DNA of 64,000 nt from Pseudooceanicola atlanticus (GCF_000768315.1 NZ_AQQX01000009.1:1-64000); one strand, 5' to 3'. Positions 25,360 to 34,362 are shown, counted from the first letter of the stretch. Notes: generated from the letters alone by a model not told the origin. Numbers and translations: made by a program.

Positions 25360-25887
25360 ATGATCACCCTCGCCCGGAGCGTGACAGCGCTGAACCGGCT
25401 TCTGTTCACGGCGGCCAAATGGCTGGTCTATGTCATCGTCCTGCTGATGCTCTGGGAGGTGCTGTCGCGCTACCTGCTGGCCGCGCCGACCTCCTGGGCG
25501 CCGGAGCTGGCCACCCTGATCTTCGGCCCCTTCTTCTTGCTGGGCGGGCCCTACCTGCTGCATCTGGGTGGCCATGTCGCCGTCGACGTGCTGTCGGAAA
25601 AGGCCACCGGACGCACCGCCGCGATCCTGCAGATCGTGGGGTTTGTCCTGGCCGCCGCCTTTGGCTCGATCCTGTTGTGGTTCAGCGTGCCGCTGGCCCT
25701 GCAATCCTTCAGTTACGGCGAAACGAGCTTTTCCGCCTGGAACCCGGTGATCTGGCCGGCCAAGGCGTTCCTGCCGCTGGCCTCGGCCCTGCTGAGCCTT
25801 CAGGCCCTGGCCGAGATCGTTTTGGTCCTGTCGGGCGCCGCCCCCGGTGAAACCAACGGTGAGCCCAATGGCGGGGAGGCCGCGTGA
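25360..25887 (+). CDS. TRAP transporter small permease (DctQ)
   Basis: A 175-residue membrane protein with four predicted spans (about 18-38, 45-66, 88-112, 130-152), as usual for DctQ. The family segment WEVLSRYLLAAPTSWAPELA lies at residues 30-49. It has no enzymatic motif; DctQ supports assembly of the large transport subunit. It overlaps the DctM gene by ATGA and ends with a short hydrophilic tail rich in Gly and Glu. Confidence 0.88.
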   Translation: MITLARSVTALNRLLFTAAKWLVYVIVLLMLWEVLSRYLLAAPTSWAPELATLIFGPFFLLGGPYLLHLGGHVAVDVLSEKATGRTAAILQIVGFVLAAAFGSILLWFSVPLALQSFSYGETSFSAWNPVIWPAKAFLPLASALLSLQALAEIVLVLSGAAPGETNGEPNGGEAA

Positions 25888-27209
25888 TGGAAAGCTCCCT
25901 GATCCTTCTGTTCATGTTCTCGTCGCTGGTGGTCTTCATGCTGTCCGGCGCGGGGCTGGCCTTCGTGCTGGGCGCGATCGCCTTCATCTCGACCATCCTG
26001 CTGTGGGGACCTTCGGCGCTGATCGTGGCGGTGCTGAACACGTTCGAGACGATGACATCGGAAAGCCTGATGGCCATTCCGCTTTATGTCCTGATGGCCT
26101 CGATCCTGCAGAAATCGGCGATCATCGACGCGCTGTACGATGCGATGGAGGCCTGGTTTTCCGGCGTCAATGGCGGGCTGGCCATCGGCACCATCGCGAT
26201 CTGCACCATCCTGGCGGCGATGACCGGCGTGGTCGGTGCGGCGGTGGCGGCCATGGGCATCCTCGCCCTGCCCTCGATGCTGTCGCGCGGCTATCATCCG
26301 CCGCTGGCGCTTGGCGCGATCTGCGCGGGCGGCACGCTGGGCATCCTGATCCCGCCCTCGGTCGTGACCATCGTCTACGCGATCACCGCCCAGATCTCGA
26401 TCGGCAAGATGTTCGCTGCGGGCATCGTGCCGGGGCTGATCCTGGCGGGAAGCTATGCCGGGTACATCCTGGTGCGGACCTGGCTGAACCCTTCGCTGGC
26501 TCCGAAACCCGAAGAGGCCGTGGCGATCCCCCTGCGCGAGAAGCTGTCGAAGCTGAAGGCGCTGATCCTGCCGGGCCTTGTCGTGATGGGTGTGCTCGGG
26601 TCGATCTATGCCGGCATCGCCACCCCGACCGAAGCCGCCGCCGTCGGCGTGCTGGGGGCTGCGGCCTCGGCCATCGTGACAAGGCGCCTGTCCTTCCCGA
26701 TGCTGTCGGAGGCCGCGACGGACACGCTGCGCGTGACCGCGATGATCCTGTGGATCACCATCGGTGCGCGGGCCTTCATCTCGGTCTTCGTGGCGACAGG
26801 TGGCGCGGACAGCCTGCTGAACTTCGTGGAAACGCTTGAGGCCTCGCGCTGGATCGTGCTGGGGGCAATGGTGCTGATCCTGATCTTCCTCGGCCTGTTC
26901 CTGGACGAGATCGGGATCATCCTGCTGTGCGTGCCGGTCTTCCTGCCGATCGTGGCGGCGCTGGATTTCGACCCGCTGTGGTTCGGCGTGCTGTTCATGA
27001 TTACCGCGCAGATGGCCTATATCACCCCGCCCTTCGGCTACACGCTGTTCTACCTGAAGGGCGTGCTGCCCGACGGGATCGGCATTGGCCAGGTCTATCG
27101 CGGCGTGATCCCGTTCTTCCTGATCCAGGTGGTGGTGCTGATCCTGTTCGCACTGTTCCCGGACCTGGTGACGTGGCTGCCCGAAAAGCTGACGGCGCGG
27201 GTGCAGTAA
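25884..27209 (+). CDS. TRAP transporter large permease (DctM)
   Basis: A membrane protein of 441 residues with about 12 hydrophobic segments. DctM features are SLMAIPLYVLMASIL (about residue 57), MTGVVGAAVAAMGILALPSM (about 112), GAICAGGTLGILIPPSV (about 144), TPTEAAAVGVLGA (about 252) and ITPPFGYTLFYLKGV (about 383). The conserved IPPS and TEAA-type motifs of the ion transporter superfamily are intact, so it should drive sodium-coupled uptake of the ligand captured by the DctP at 24238. Its stop faces the SDR gene stop 17 bp away. Confidence 0.92.
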   Translation: MMESSLILLFMFSSLVVFMLSGAGLAFVLGAIAFISTILLWGPSALIVAVLNTFETMTSESLMAIPLYVLMASILQKSAIIDALYDAMEAWFSGVNGGLAIGTIAICTILAAMTGVVGAAVAAMGILALPSMLSRGYHPPLALGAICAGGTLGILIPPSVVTIVYAITAQISIGKMFAAGIVPGLILAGSYAGYILVRTWLNPSLAPKPEEAVAIPLREKLSKLKALILPGLVVMGVLGSIYAGIATPTEAAAVGVLGAAASAIVTRRLSFPMLSEAATDTLRVTAMILWITIGARAFISVFVATGGADSLLNFVETLEASRWIVLGAMVLILIFLGLFLDEIGIILLCVPVFLPIVAALDFDPLWFGVLFMITAQMAYITPPFGYTLFYLKGVLPDGIGIGQVYRGVIPFFLIQVVVLILFALFPDLVTWLPEKLTARVQ

Positions 27210-27226
27210 CGGCGCAGGCCCGCCCG

Positions 27227-27973
27227 TCAGAGCAGCCCACCGTCCGCGCGGATCGTGCGGCCGGTGATCCAGCCCGCATCATCGGAGGCCAGGAAGGCCA
27301 CGATGCCGGCGATATCGCCGGGCTGACCGATGCGGCGCAGAGGGGTATTGGCGCGGATCGCCTCTCCCCTCTCCTGCACCGCCGCCGCCGTCATGTCGGT
27401 TTCGATCAGGCCCGGGGCCACCGCGTTGATGGTGATGCCCTTCGGCCCGAGCTCCTGCCCGAGGGCGAGGGTCAGGGCCGAGACGGCCGCCTTGGAGGCC
27501 GCATAGACCGAGGTTCCGGGCATCGGGCTTTCCGCCAGACGAGACGAGACATGGACGATCCGGCCGGGGGTTTCCATCACCTCAGCCGCGGCGCGGGTCA
27601 GGGACAGGGTGCCCAGGACGTTGGGCCCGAAGATCGCGTGGTAATGGTCGGCATCGGCCTCGGCCAGCGGCTTGTAGGTGGCGATGCCCGCCGCGTTGAC
27701 CAGGATGTCGAGCCGCCCGAACCGGTCGATGCAGGTCCGGACCAATGCCGCGCAGGCGGCGGGGTCGACGATGTCCATGGCTTGGGATGCGGCCTGCGTG
27801 CCGGTTGCGGCCAGGTCGTCGACCACGGCCCGGGCGGCATCGGCGTCACTGCGATAGGCGATCAGGATCGCGGCCCCGTCGGCGGCGAGGCGGCGCGCCA
27901 CCGCCGCGCCGATCCCGCGTGATCCGCCGGTCACCAGGGCGACCTTGCCGGAGAGAGGGAGGGATCGGGTCAT
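27227..27973 (-). CDS. short-chain dehydrogenase/reductase (FabG-like)
   Basis: A cytoplasmic classical SDR of 248 residues: cofactor loop TGGSRGIGAA (about residue 15), DILVNAAG (about 88), catalytic Ser in VHVSSRL (about 143) and the YxxxK pair in YAASKAA (about 156). PGLIETDM (about 186) and the C-terminal GRTIRADGG complete the family pattern. Arg/Ser after the first strand (AYRSD) suggests NADP preference. It is the last gene of the IclR-linked operon, 21 bp after the flavodoxin-fold gene. Known relatives reduce 3-keto groups or oxidise secondary alcohols; the substrate is not determined. Confidence 0.88.
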   Translation of the reverse strand: MTRSLPLSGKVALVTGGSRGIGAAVARRLAADGAAILIAYRSDADAARAVVDDLAATGTQAASQAMDIVDPAACAALVRTCIDRFGRLDILVNAAGIATYKPLAEADADHYHAIFGPNVLGTLSLTRAAAEVMETPGRIVHVSSRLAESPMPGTSVYAASKAAVSALTLALGQELGPKGITINAVAPGLIETDMTAAAVQERGEAIRANTPLRRIGQPGDIAGIVAFLASDDAGWITGRTIRADGGLL

Positions 27974-27994
27974 GGCGGGCTCCTTTCGGATGGG

Positions 27995-28723
27995 TCAGGC
28001 CTTGCGGCTCCAGGCGCCGTCGGGGACGCTGTCGATGGCCGTGCGGTAATCGTCGGTGCGGGTGACGGGCAGCGCAGCCATGTCGAGCGCGGCCTTGGCG
28101 AAGGCGTCGAGATGGGCCTGCCGTTCGGCCTGATCCGAGCGGGGGACGCCGTGGGCCAGGTAGGGGGCCGAGACCTCGAAGCCCATATATTCCAGCGCGA
28201 GCCGTTGCAGCGGCATCAGGATCGGGCCGATCGGACCGTAGACGCCGCCCTCTTCGAACCGGGCGGGGGTGCCGCCGGTGGTGACGCTGAGCATCGCGCG
28301 ACGGCCCTGGAACACCCCGGTGTCGAAACGGCGCGCGTCGACATAGGCAAACCCGTAGGCCAGCACCCGGTCGATCCAGCCCTTCAGGATGGCCGGCGGG
28401 CCGCCCCACCAGAGCGGGAATTGCAGAATGACGTTGTCGGCCTCGGCCACGCGGGCCTGTTCACGGGCGATGTCAGGGGCGAAGGCGTCCTTGCGGGTCG
28501 CCTCGGTCTGTTCGGCCTGGACGTGGAAGCGCTCAGGATCGGCGGTACTGGTCATGTCGTGGCGCCCGATATCGGCGCGGAAGCCCTCGCCGCAGAGATC
28601 GGAGACCTGGACGTTGTGCCCTGCCCCGCGCAGCGCGGTCGCGGCGGCATCGGCCATGGCGTGGTTGAACGACTTCGGTTCGGGATGCGCGACGACGATG
28701 AGGATGTTGCGGGTCTCGGTCAT
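27995..28723 (-). CDS. NAD(P)H:quinone oxidoreductase-like flavodoxin-fold protein
   Basis: A soluble flavoprotein of 242 residues from the NQO1/MdaB/YwrO family: VVAHPEPKSFNHAMA (FMN/FAD phosphate loop, about residue 10), DNVILQFPLWWGGPPAILKGWIDR (about 96-119), GFAYVDARRFDTG and SVTTGGTP (about 146). These motifs bind flavin and form the quinone pocket in relatives, which do two-electron reduction of quinones or similar compounds with NAD(P)H. The gene lies 1 bp after the BKACE gene, inside the operon. Its role may be reduction of an electron-poor pathway intermediate; this is inference. Confidence 0.85.
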   Translation of the reverse strand: MTETRNILIVVAHPEPKSFNHAMADAAATALRGAGHNVQVSDLCGEGFRADIGRHDMTSTADPERFHVQAEQTEATRKDAFAPDIAREQARVAEADNVILQFPLWWGGPPAILKGWIDRVLAYGFAYVDARRFDTGVFQGRRAMLSVTTGGTPARFEEGGVYGPIGPILMPLQRLALEYMGFEVSAPYLAHGVPRSDQAERQAHLDAFAKAALDMAALPVTRTDDYRTAIDSVPDGAWSRKA

Positions 28724-28724
28724 C

Positions 28725-29651
28725 TCAGAAATCCACCTTGTCGCCGCCCTTGAGGTTCAGGATCTCGCGGGCCTCATCGGGGGTCGCGACCTCGAAGCCC
28801 ATGTGCTCGATCATCTCGCGCGCAATGGTGACCTGTTCCGCGTTGCTCTTGGCGAGGCGCCCGCGCCCGGCATGGAGCGAGTCCTCGAGCCCCACGCGCA
28901 GATGGCCGCCCAGCAGCATGGATTGCGTGGCGATCGGCATCTGATGCTTGCCCGCGCCCAGCACGGACCAGCGGTAATCGTCACCGAACAGACGGTCGGC
29001 GGTGCGGCGCATGTGCAGCACGTCTTCGGGATGGGCGCCGATGCCGCCCAGGATGCCGAAGACGGACTGCACGAAGAAGGGCGGTGTCACCAGCCCGCGC
29101 TGCACGAAATGGTGCAGCGTGTAGAGGTGGCCGATGTCGTAGCACTCGATCTCGAACCGGGTGTTGTTGTCGGCGCAGGTGGCGAGGATGCCCTCTATAT
29201 CGGCGAAGGTGTTGCGGAAGACGCGGTCGCGCGAGCCTTCGATATAGGGCTCTTCCCAGTCGTGCTTGAACTTTTTCAGCTTGTCGAGGATCGGGTAGAT
29301 ACCGAAATTCATCGACCCCATGTTGAGCGAGGCGACCTCGGGCTTGAAGACGGCCGCGGGGGCGAGCCGTTCCTCGACCAGCATGGTCGGCGCGCCGCCG
29401 GTGGTGATGTTGATGACCACGTCCGAGCGCTGCTTGATGACCCCGAGGAATTGTTCATAGGCCTCGGGCGACTGGTCGGGCTGGCCGGTTTCGGGGTTGC
29501 GGGCATGCAGGTGGACGATGGCCGCCCCCGCCTCGCGCGCGCCGATGGCGGCCTCTGCGATCTCGGACGGGGTGATCGGCAGGTGCGGCGACATGGAGGG
29601 CGTATGGATCCCGCCCGTGACGGCACAGGTGATGATGACTTTGCGTGACAT
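28725..29651 (-). CDS. beta-keto acid cleavage enzyme (BKACE, DUF849)
   Basis: A TIM-barrel, zinc-dependent enzyme of 308 residues. BKACE landmarks are ITCAVTGGIHTPSMSPHLPITP (the GGIHTP stretch near residue 14), the metal-binding VHLHARN (His-x-His, about 46), NITTGGAP (about 80) and the Glu in IECYDIGH (about 166). FGILGGIGAHPED (about 198) and LGGHLRVGLEDS (about 247) follow. Known members condense a beta-keto acid with acetyl-CoA (or another acyl-CoA) to give acetoacetate and a new CoA ester. Here it lies between the TRAP genes and two oxidoreductases, so it likely cleaves a beta-keto acid formed from the imported substrate. Confidence 0.92.
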   Translation of the reverse strand: MSRKVIITCAVTGGIHTPSMSPHLPITPSEIAEAAIGAREAGAAIVHLHARNPETGQPDQSPEAYEQFLGVIKQRSDVVINITTGGAPTMLVEERLAPAAVFKPEVASLNMGSMNFGIYPILDKLKKFKHDWEEPYIEGSRDRVFRNTFADIEGILATCADNNTRFEIECYDIGHLYTLHHFVQRGLVTPPFFVQSVFGILGGIGAHPEDVLHMRRTADRLFGDDYRWSVLGAGKHQMPIATQSMLLGGHLRVGLEDSLHAGRGRLAKSNAEQVTIAREMIEHMGFEVATPDEAREILNLKGGDKVDF

Positions 29652-29659
29652 GGATGTCC

Positions 29660-30931
29660 TCAGAACAGCATTTTGGGCAGGAACAGCGACAGGGCCGGGA
29701 TCAGCGCGATGGAGGCCAGCACCAGGATGCAGATGCCGACCAGCGGCAGCGCTTCGCGGATGACCTTTGTCACCGGTTCACCGGATATCGCCGAGGCGAT
29801 GAAGAGCAGGATCCCGACCGGTGGCGTGGCCATGCCGATCACCACGTTGAGCACCACGACCGTGCCGAACTGCACCGGGTCCATCCCGATCAGGGCCTGG
29901 AACTTGAGCAGGATCGGCATGGTCAGGATCAGGATGGAGATCGGTTCCAGGAACATGCCCAGGATCAGCAGGAAAAGGTTCAGCAGCAGCAGGATCAGCC
30001 ACGGATTGTCGGTCAGCAGCAGCACCATGTCGGCGATGCGCTGCGGCACCTGTTCCAGCGTGAAGACGAAGGACACGATGGAGGCCATCGAGGTGATGAA
30101 CAGGATCGAGGCCGAGACCAGCGTGGTGGCGATCAGCGCCTCCCACAGGCGGCGCAGGTTCAGGTCGCGATAGGCGAAACCGATGATCAGCGCATAGCCC
30201 ACGGCGACGGCTGCCGCCTCGGTCGGGGTGAAGATGCCGGCCTTGATGCCGACAAGGATGATCGCGGGCAGCAGCAGCGCGGGCAAGGTGCGCGCCGTGG
30301 CCTTCCAGCGGTCGCGCCCGACCATGCGTTCGGTGACCGGGAAGCCGTCCCGCTTGGCCCGCCAGGAGGCGTAGAAAAGCAGACCGGCGGCGATGCCGAT
30401 GCCCGGCGCGATCCCGGCCAGGAAGAGTTGTCCGATGGAGGTGCCCGAGAGCACGCCATAGATGATCATGGTGATCGAGGGCGGGATGATCGGTCCCATC
30501 ACGGAGGCCACGGCGATCAGCGCCGCCGCATAGGCCGCGGGCATGCCCTGGCGGCTCATCGTCGGGATCAGGATCGAACCGAGGGCCGAGGCCTCGGCCG
30601 TGGCGCTGCCCGAGATACCGGCGAAGAAGCCCGAGGACAGGATCGACACCGACGACATGCCACCGCGGCGGTGGCCCACCATGGCACGGGCGAAATGCAC
30701 GATCCGGTCGGTCACGCCGCCCACGTTCATCAATGCGCCCGCCAGCAGGAAGAGCGGGATGGTCAGCAGCACGAACTGGTCGATGCCGGCCATCATGCGC
30801 TGCGGCAGCATCAGCACCATCATGCCGTTGCCCGAGAGGTACAGGTAGGCGGTGCCGGCGATGCCCAGCGTCAGGGCGATCGGAATGCCGCTGGCCAGGA
30901 GGCCCGCGAAAATGACGAAGAATGCGCTCAT
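29660..30931 (-). CDS. TRAP transporter large permease (DctM)
   Basis: A membrane protein of 423 residues with about 12 spans. Family motifs are TIPLFLLAGALMN (about residue 56), GMSSVSILSSGFFAGISGSATAEA (about 90), ASVMGPIIPPSITMIIYG (about 142), FTPTEAAAVAVGYALI (about 238) and MATPPVGILLFI (about 368). It shares one base with the DctQ stop (TGATG). With DctQ and the DctP at 31580 it forms a second, unrelated TRAP importer in this window, serving the IclR-linked pathway. Confidence 0.92.
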   Translation of the reverse strand: MSAFFVIFAGLLASGIPIALTLGIAGTAYLYLSGNGMMVLMLPQRMMAGIDQFVLLTIPLFLLAGALMNVGGVTDRIVHFARAMVGHRRGGMSSVSILSSGFFAGISGSATAEASALGSILIPTMSRQGMPAAYAAALIAVASVMGPIIPPSITMIIYGVLSGTSIGQLFLAGIAPGIGIAAGLLFYASWRAKRDGFPVTERMVGRDRWKATARTLPALLLPAIILVGIKAGIFTPTEAAAVAVGYALIIGFAYRDLNLRRLWEALIATTLVSASILFITSMASIVSFVFTLEQVPQRIADMVLLLTDNPWLILLLLNLFLLILGMFLEPISILILTMPILLKFQALIGMDPVQFGTVVVLNVVIGMATPPVGILLFIASAISGEPVTKVIREALPLVGICILVLASIALIPALSLFLPKMLF

Positions 30932-31518
30932 CAGCCCTGTCTCCCACCGGTTGCGGAGGTGTCGCCCGCATCATCGAGCCCGTTCTGCACCGCGCCCAGC
31001 ATCTGCGGGCCGAAGCTGGTCACGACATCGGCCAGCACGTGCAGGATCATCAGCACGCTGCCGACGGTGACCGAGATGTAGACATAGGTGATCGACAGCC
31101 CCAGCGGACGGCCGGCGATGGCCTCCCATATGAAATCGAGCGCGGGGATCGTCTGGCGCCCGAAGCGCGAGGCGAAATCGGCCCCGTAATAGGCGACGAC
31201 GGCGAGGAAGATGACGATGGGCACGGCGGTGATCGCCTTGAGCAGCCATTTGCCCTTGTCGCCAAGCACGCCGGGCAGGAAGTCGAGAGAGACGAATTCG
31301 CCCTTGGAATAGGCCAGGCCCAGCACGAGGAAGGTCTGCCAGATCAGTAGGTAGCGGCAGAGCTCTTCTGCCCAGATCAGCGAACTGCCCATCACGTAGC
31401 GGGACCAGACCTGGGCGATCATGACCACGACGATGATCGCCATGGACAGCCCGGCCAGGAAACGCAGGCATTGGATATAGGCCGAGACGAGCCTCGACAG
31501 GAACGGGGGCAGTTGCAT
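30931..31518 (-). CDS. TRAP transporter small permease (DctQ)
   Basis: A 195-residue protein with four hydrophobic segments (about residues 15-38, 50-72, 92-115, 138-162) and the family segment WSRYVMGSSLIWAEELCRYLLIW at about 33-55. A hydrophilic C-terminal tail of about 30 residues is longer than usual. The gene follows the binding-protein gene after 61 bp that hold a 10-bp GC hairpin. Confidence 0.87.
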   Translation of the reverse strand: MQLPPFLSRLVSAYIQCLRFLAGLSMAIIVVVMIAQVWSRYVMGSSLIWAEELCRYLLIWQTFLVLGLAYSKGEFVSLDFLPGVLGDKGKWLLKAITAVPIVIFLAVVAYYGADFASRFGRQTIPALDFIWEAIAGRPLGLSITYVYISVTVGSVLMILHVLADVVTSFGPQMLGAVQNGLDDAGDTSATGGRQG

Positions 31519-31543
31519 GGTCTACTACAATTTATTCGGGGGT

Positions 31544-31573
31544 GGGCGCCGCGTGGGAGCGGTCGCGGCGCCC
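31544..31573 (-). terminator. hairpin between TRAP binding protein and DctQ genes
   Basis: A perfect 10-bp stem (GGGCGCCGCG 31544-31553, CGCGGCGCCC 31564-31573) lies 6 bp after the dctP stop, without a T run. It is analogous to the hairpin at 25295-25322 and probably balances binding-protein and membrane-subunit expression. Confidence 0.65.
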
Positions 31574-31579
31574 TTGGGG

Positions 31580-32578
31580 TCAGGCAGTGCTGCTTGCGGT
31601 TTCGACGAATTCCGCGATCAGCGGGTCCTTTTCGGCCCATTCCGCGGTCAGAGGGGCCACGGTGTCGCGCATTTCGGCCAGGTTATCGAGTTCGATGATC
31701 TCGACGCCCTTCTCCTGCAGCTCCGCTCGACCGTTCAGGTCCTGTTCCTTGGCATAGGCCAGGGTGGCGGAGGTCGACCGGCGGCCGGCTTCGCGCATCG
31801 CCTCTTTTTCCTCGTCCGACAGGGTATTCCAAAACCCGGTGGAGACGACGTTGGAGGCATGCCACGGGTAATGGCCGGTCAGGGTGAAGTTCTTGCCGAT
31901 CTCCCACAGGTTTTCACCCAGCATGGAGGAGACGTTGATTTCCACCGCGTCGATCACGCCGGTTTCCAGCGCGCCATAGACCTCGCCATAGGGCAGACCG
32001 ACGGGGGCGGTGCCAAGCGCTTCCCAGATCGCCTTGTGCAGCGGCACCGGCACGATGCGGGTCTTGAGCCCGGCCATGTCGGCGACGGAGCGGACCTGCG
32101 AATTGACCGACAGGAAGTTCCGCTGGCCGATATCCGCAGTGGCAAGGCCGATGATGCCCGAGGGCTCCAGGTCGTCCTGCAGTTTCTGACCTGCGGGGCT
32201 GAGCGCGATCTTTTCGAAGTGATCGTAATCGCGCACCAGGAAGGGCAATTGCCAGGCATCGTAGGCCGGACGGCCGGTGACCAGCGGGATCAGAACGCCC
32301 GACACCATGGACATTTCCAGCGAGCCCGCCACGGTAGCCTCGAGCACCTGCTTGTCCCCGCCAAGCTGACGGTTGGGGAAGATCTGGACGTTGAAGCCGC
32401 CGGGCAGGATATCGTCCAGCGCTTCCTGGAAGCTGGTGGCGAGCTTGTGACCCGGATGGATTTCGTTGGAGGCATGCGCAATGCGGATCATCTTGCCCGA
32501 GGCGCGCGCGATATGGGGCATGGCCAGCGTCGCGCCAAGTGCGGCGCCGGTCTGCATCAGGGTTCTACGGGTAATCAT
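31580..32578 (-). CDS. TRAP transporter substrate-binding protein (DctP family)
   Basis: A periplasmic binding protein of 332 residues. I chose ATG 32578 because GGAGGAG lies 7 nt upstream and the signal (TRRTLMQTGAALGATLAM, Tat-like, cleavage near residue 26) starts there; the frame remains open 42 bp further. The DctP core includes IRIAHASNEIHPGH, GGFNVQIFPNRQLGGD, GLKTRIVPVPLHKAIWEALG (with the conserved carboxylate-binding Arg region) and TGVIDAVEINVSSM. IHPGHKLATSFQEAL is typical of DctP proteins binding sugar acids or other carboxylates. The ligand is unknown and would define the pathway of this operon. Confidence 0.88.
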   Translation of the reverse strand: MITRRTLMQTGAALGATLAMPHIARASGKMIRIAHASNEIHPGHKLATSFQEALDDILPGGFNVQIFPNRQLGGDKQVLEATVAGSLEMSMVSGVLIPLVTGRPAYDAWQLPFLVRDYDHFEKIALSPAGQKLQDDLEPSGIIGLATADIGQRNFLSVNSQVRSVADMAGLKTRIVPVPLHKAIWEALGTAPVGLPYGEVYGALETGVIDAVEINVSSMLGENLWEIGKNFTLTGHYPWHASNVVSTGFWNTLSDEEKEAMREAGRRSTSATLAYAKEQDLNGRAELQEKGVEIIELDNLAEMRDTVAPLTAEWAEKDPLIAEFVETASSTA

Positions 32579-32638
32579 CGGTTTCTCCTCCCGGTGGTTT
32601 CGGCCGGTCTGTGTGGCCACGTGAAAGGGATGCGCCGG

Positions 32639-33538
32639 TCAGGACGGCATCGGGTAATCGTCGGCATTCAGCACCCAGCCCGGCTTTTCCGAGAAATCGG
32701 TCCGCGGGGGGCAGAAGATGTCGACAAGCTGATTGGTGTCGGGGCCGGAGGCCCGGGTCGTGTGGATCACCGGCGGCGGGATCACCAGCGCCGAGGGCGC
32801 GCCCATCGTCACCGTGCGGTCCTCGCGCCAGTCGGCCATGTCCGTGGTCCAGGGCCAGCGCAGGTAGTGGCTGAACTCTCCGGTGATGGCGAGCGAGCAT
32901 TGTTCGAAATCGTCGTGGTGGTGCGGCGACATCTTGGACGGATCGCGCGGCCCTTCGAACGGGTCGAGCACGTTCACCATCATCGTCGTGCAACGGAAGA
33001 TACGGCCGAAGCGCCCCTCTTCCTTGGGCACGTCGAGGCTGTAATGGCGCACTTTCCAGCCGCCCTTCGGATCGGGCCAGGGTTCGAAGGCCGGGATATG
33101 CGTGCGCGGCGTGTCATAGCCGCGCGCATTCGAGCATTGTTCGGCCAGGTCGGTGGATTTCGTGGTGAAGAGCCGGGTCATCGACCCGCCATCCTTGAGC
33201 GTCACAACGCTGTCGCCCGCCGGCACGAAGGCCAGGGAAAAGCCCGGCACCTCGGTCACGTCGCCGTTCCATTCGATGGTCGCGCCGCCTTCGGGCAGGA
33301 GCACGGCATATTCGTCGGGCTGGTCCTTGCGGGCAAAGCTGCCGCCGGGCTGCGCCTGGGTCCAGGCCAGCACGAAGTTATGGCCGCGGATCAGCCAGGT
33401 CTGGCCCGCCGCATCGTCGATCTGCGGGGCGTCGCGGTAGAAATAGCTCTCCTGCGCCTCGGCGATCAGGCCGGTGCTGGGGGCGGCGGGGGCGCCCTTG
33501 GGGGCGAGGGCCGCGCGGGGATCGGATTTATCGTACAT
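32639..33538 (-). CDS. cupin-fold protein of unknown function
   Basis: A soluble protein of 299 residues whose C-terminal half shows a cupin-like metal pattern: SPHHHDDFEQCSLAITGEF (about residues 204-222) and VIPPPVIHTTRASG (about 250-263), giving a His-x-His, Glu and late His. The N-terminal half (PGGSFARKDQPDEYAVLLPEGGATIEWNG) has a second barrel-like pattern without all ligands, so it may be a bicupin. It is second in the operon, 3 bp after the aldolase gene. I do not recognise an exact family. An isomerase, hydrolase or dioxygenase acting on the imported compound is possible. Confidence 0.72.
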   Translation of the reverse strand: MYDKSDPRAALAPKGAPAAPSTGLIAEAQESYFYRDAPQIDDAAGQTWLIRGHNFVLAWTQAQPGGSFARKDQPDEYAVLLPEGGATIEWNGDVTEVPGFSLAFVPAGDSVVTLKDGGSMTRLFTTKSTDLAEQCSNARGYDTPRTHIPAFEPWPDPKGGWKVRHYSLDVPKEEGRFGRIFRCTTMMVNVLDPFEGPRDPSKMSPHHHDDFEQCSLAITGEFSHYLRWPWTTDMADWREDRTVTMGAPSALVIPPPVIHTTRASGPDTNQLVDIFCPPRTDFSEKPGWVLNADDYPMPS

Positions 33539-33541
33539 CTC

Positions 33542-34330
33542 TCAGCCTTTCTTTGCCTGGGTCACGGCCTCGGACATCTTGCCATGGGTCTGCATCGCGG
33601 CAGCCCGGAGGAAGCCCTGGTCGGAGGACAGGATGAAGGTCGTCGTTCCGGCCTGCGCCTGGATCGCCGCGTCTTCGGGCGTGGAGGGCAGGATCGCCAC
33701 GGTGCGCCCGACCTTGCCGGCGGCCTTCTGCACGGTTTCGGTGGCGGTGCGGACCTTGTCGGCCGCATCGGCGTCGCCCGCATAGGCCGCACCGAGGTCA
33801 CCACGCCCGATGAACACGCCATCAAGGCCCTCGACCGCGACGATGTCGTCGATATGGTCGATCGCCTCGGGATCCTCGATCATGGCGATGATCGTGGCGC
33901 GCCCGTCTTCGTCGGCCATGTGCTCTGCCTGGCTCTTGCGGCCGAAATCACCGGCGCGGGTCGTCGGCGCGAAGCCGCGTTTGCCGCCGCGATAGCGCCC
34001 CGCCGCGACGATCGCGCGGGCCGTGTCGGCGTCGGTCACATGGGGCACCAGCACGCCGTCGGCCCCGCAATCGAGCACCGACAGGATATGCGCGGGATCG
34101 CCGCTTTGCACCCGGACGATGGCCGCGATGCCCGACACCTTGCAGGCCAGGACGATGCGATCCGTGGTCTCGCGGTTGAAGGGCGAATGCTCCTCGTCGA
34201 TGACGACGAAATCGTAGCCGATGGAGCCGAGGATCTCGGCCGGCATGGTCGCGGGCACCTTCAGAAAGGTGCCGTACAGAGTGTCGCCCGCGAGAAATCT
34301 TTCGCGGAAGTTCAGCGGCTCAGCAGTCAA
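33542..34330 (-). CDS. HpcH/HpaI-type aldolase/citrate lyase family protein
   Basis: A TIM-barrel class II aldolase of 262 residues. Metal and catalytic motifs are VIDEEHSPFNRE (about residue 43), IVRVQSGDP (about 71), GADGVLVPHV (about 88), MIEDPEAIDHIDDI (the Glu metal ligand, about 149) and GLDGVFIGRGDLGA (Asp ligand, about 167). The start is a TTG at 34330 with GGGAGGAA 5-6 nt upstream; an in-frame TGA directly precedes it, and the nearby ATG is out of frame. Relatives cleave 4-hydroxy-2-oxo acids to pyruvate or glyoxylate plus an aldehyde. It is the first gene of the operon and lies 16 bp after the candidate IclR operator. Confidence 0.9.
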   Translation of the reverse strand: MTAEPLNFRERFLAGDTLYGTFLKVPATMPAEILGSIGYDFVVIDEEHSPFNRETTDRIVLACKVSGIAAIVRVQSGDPAHILSVLDCGADGVLVPHVTDADTARAIVAAGRYRGGKRGFAPTTRAGDFGRKSQAEHMADEDGRATIIAMIEDPEAIDHIDDIVAVEGLDGVFIGRGDLGAAYAGDADAADKVRTATETVQKAAGKVGRTVAILPSTPEDAAIQAQAGTTTFILSSDQGFLRAAAMQTHGKMSEAVTQAKKG

Positions 34331-34345
34331 TCATTCCTCCCTTGC

Positions 34346-34362
34346 GTTCTGATAGGTAGAAC
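34346..34362. promoter_or_regulatory. candidate IclR-family operator, operon/regulator intergenic region
   Basis: GTTCTGATAGGTAGAAC is a dyad (extended GCGTTCT / AGAACGC, 34344-34364, 7-nt centre) between the divergent aldolase and IclR genes. It matches the reverse complement of the dyad at 36283-36299 in 12 of 17 positions, giving the shared pattern GTTCyGATArGyrrAAC. Confidence 0.6.
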
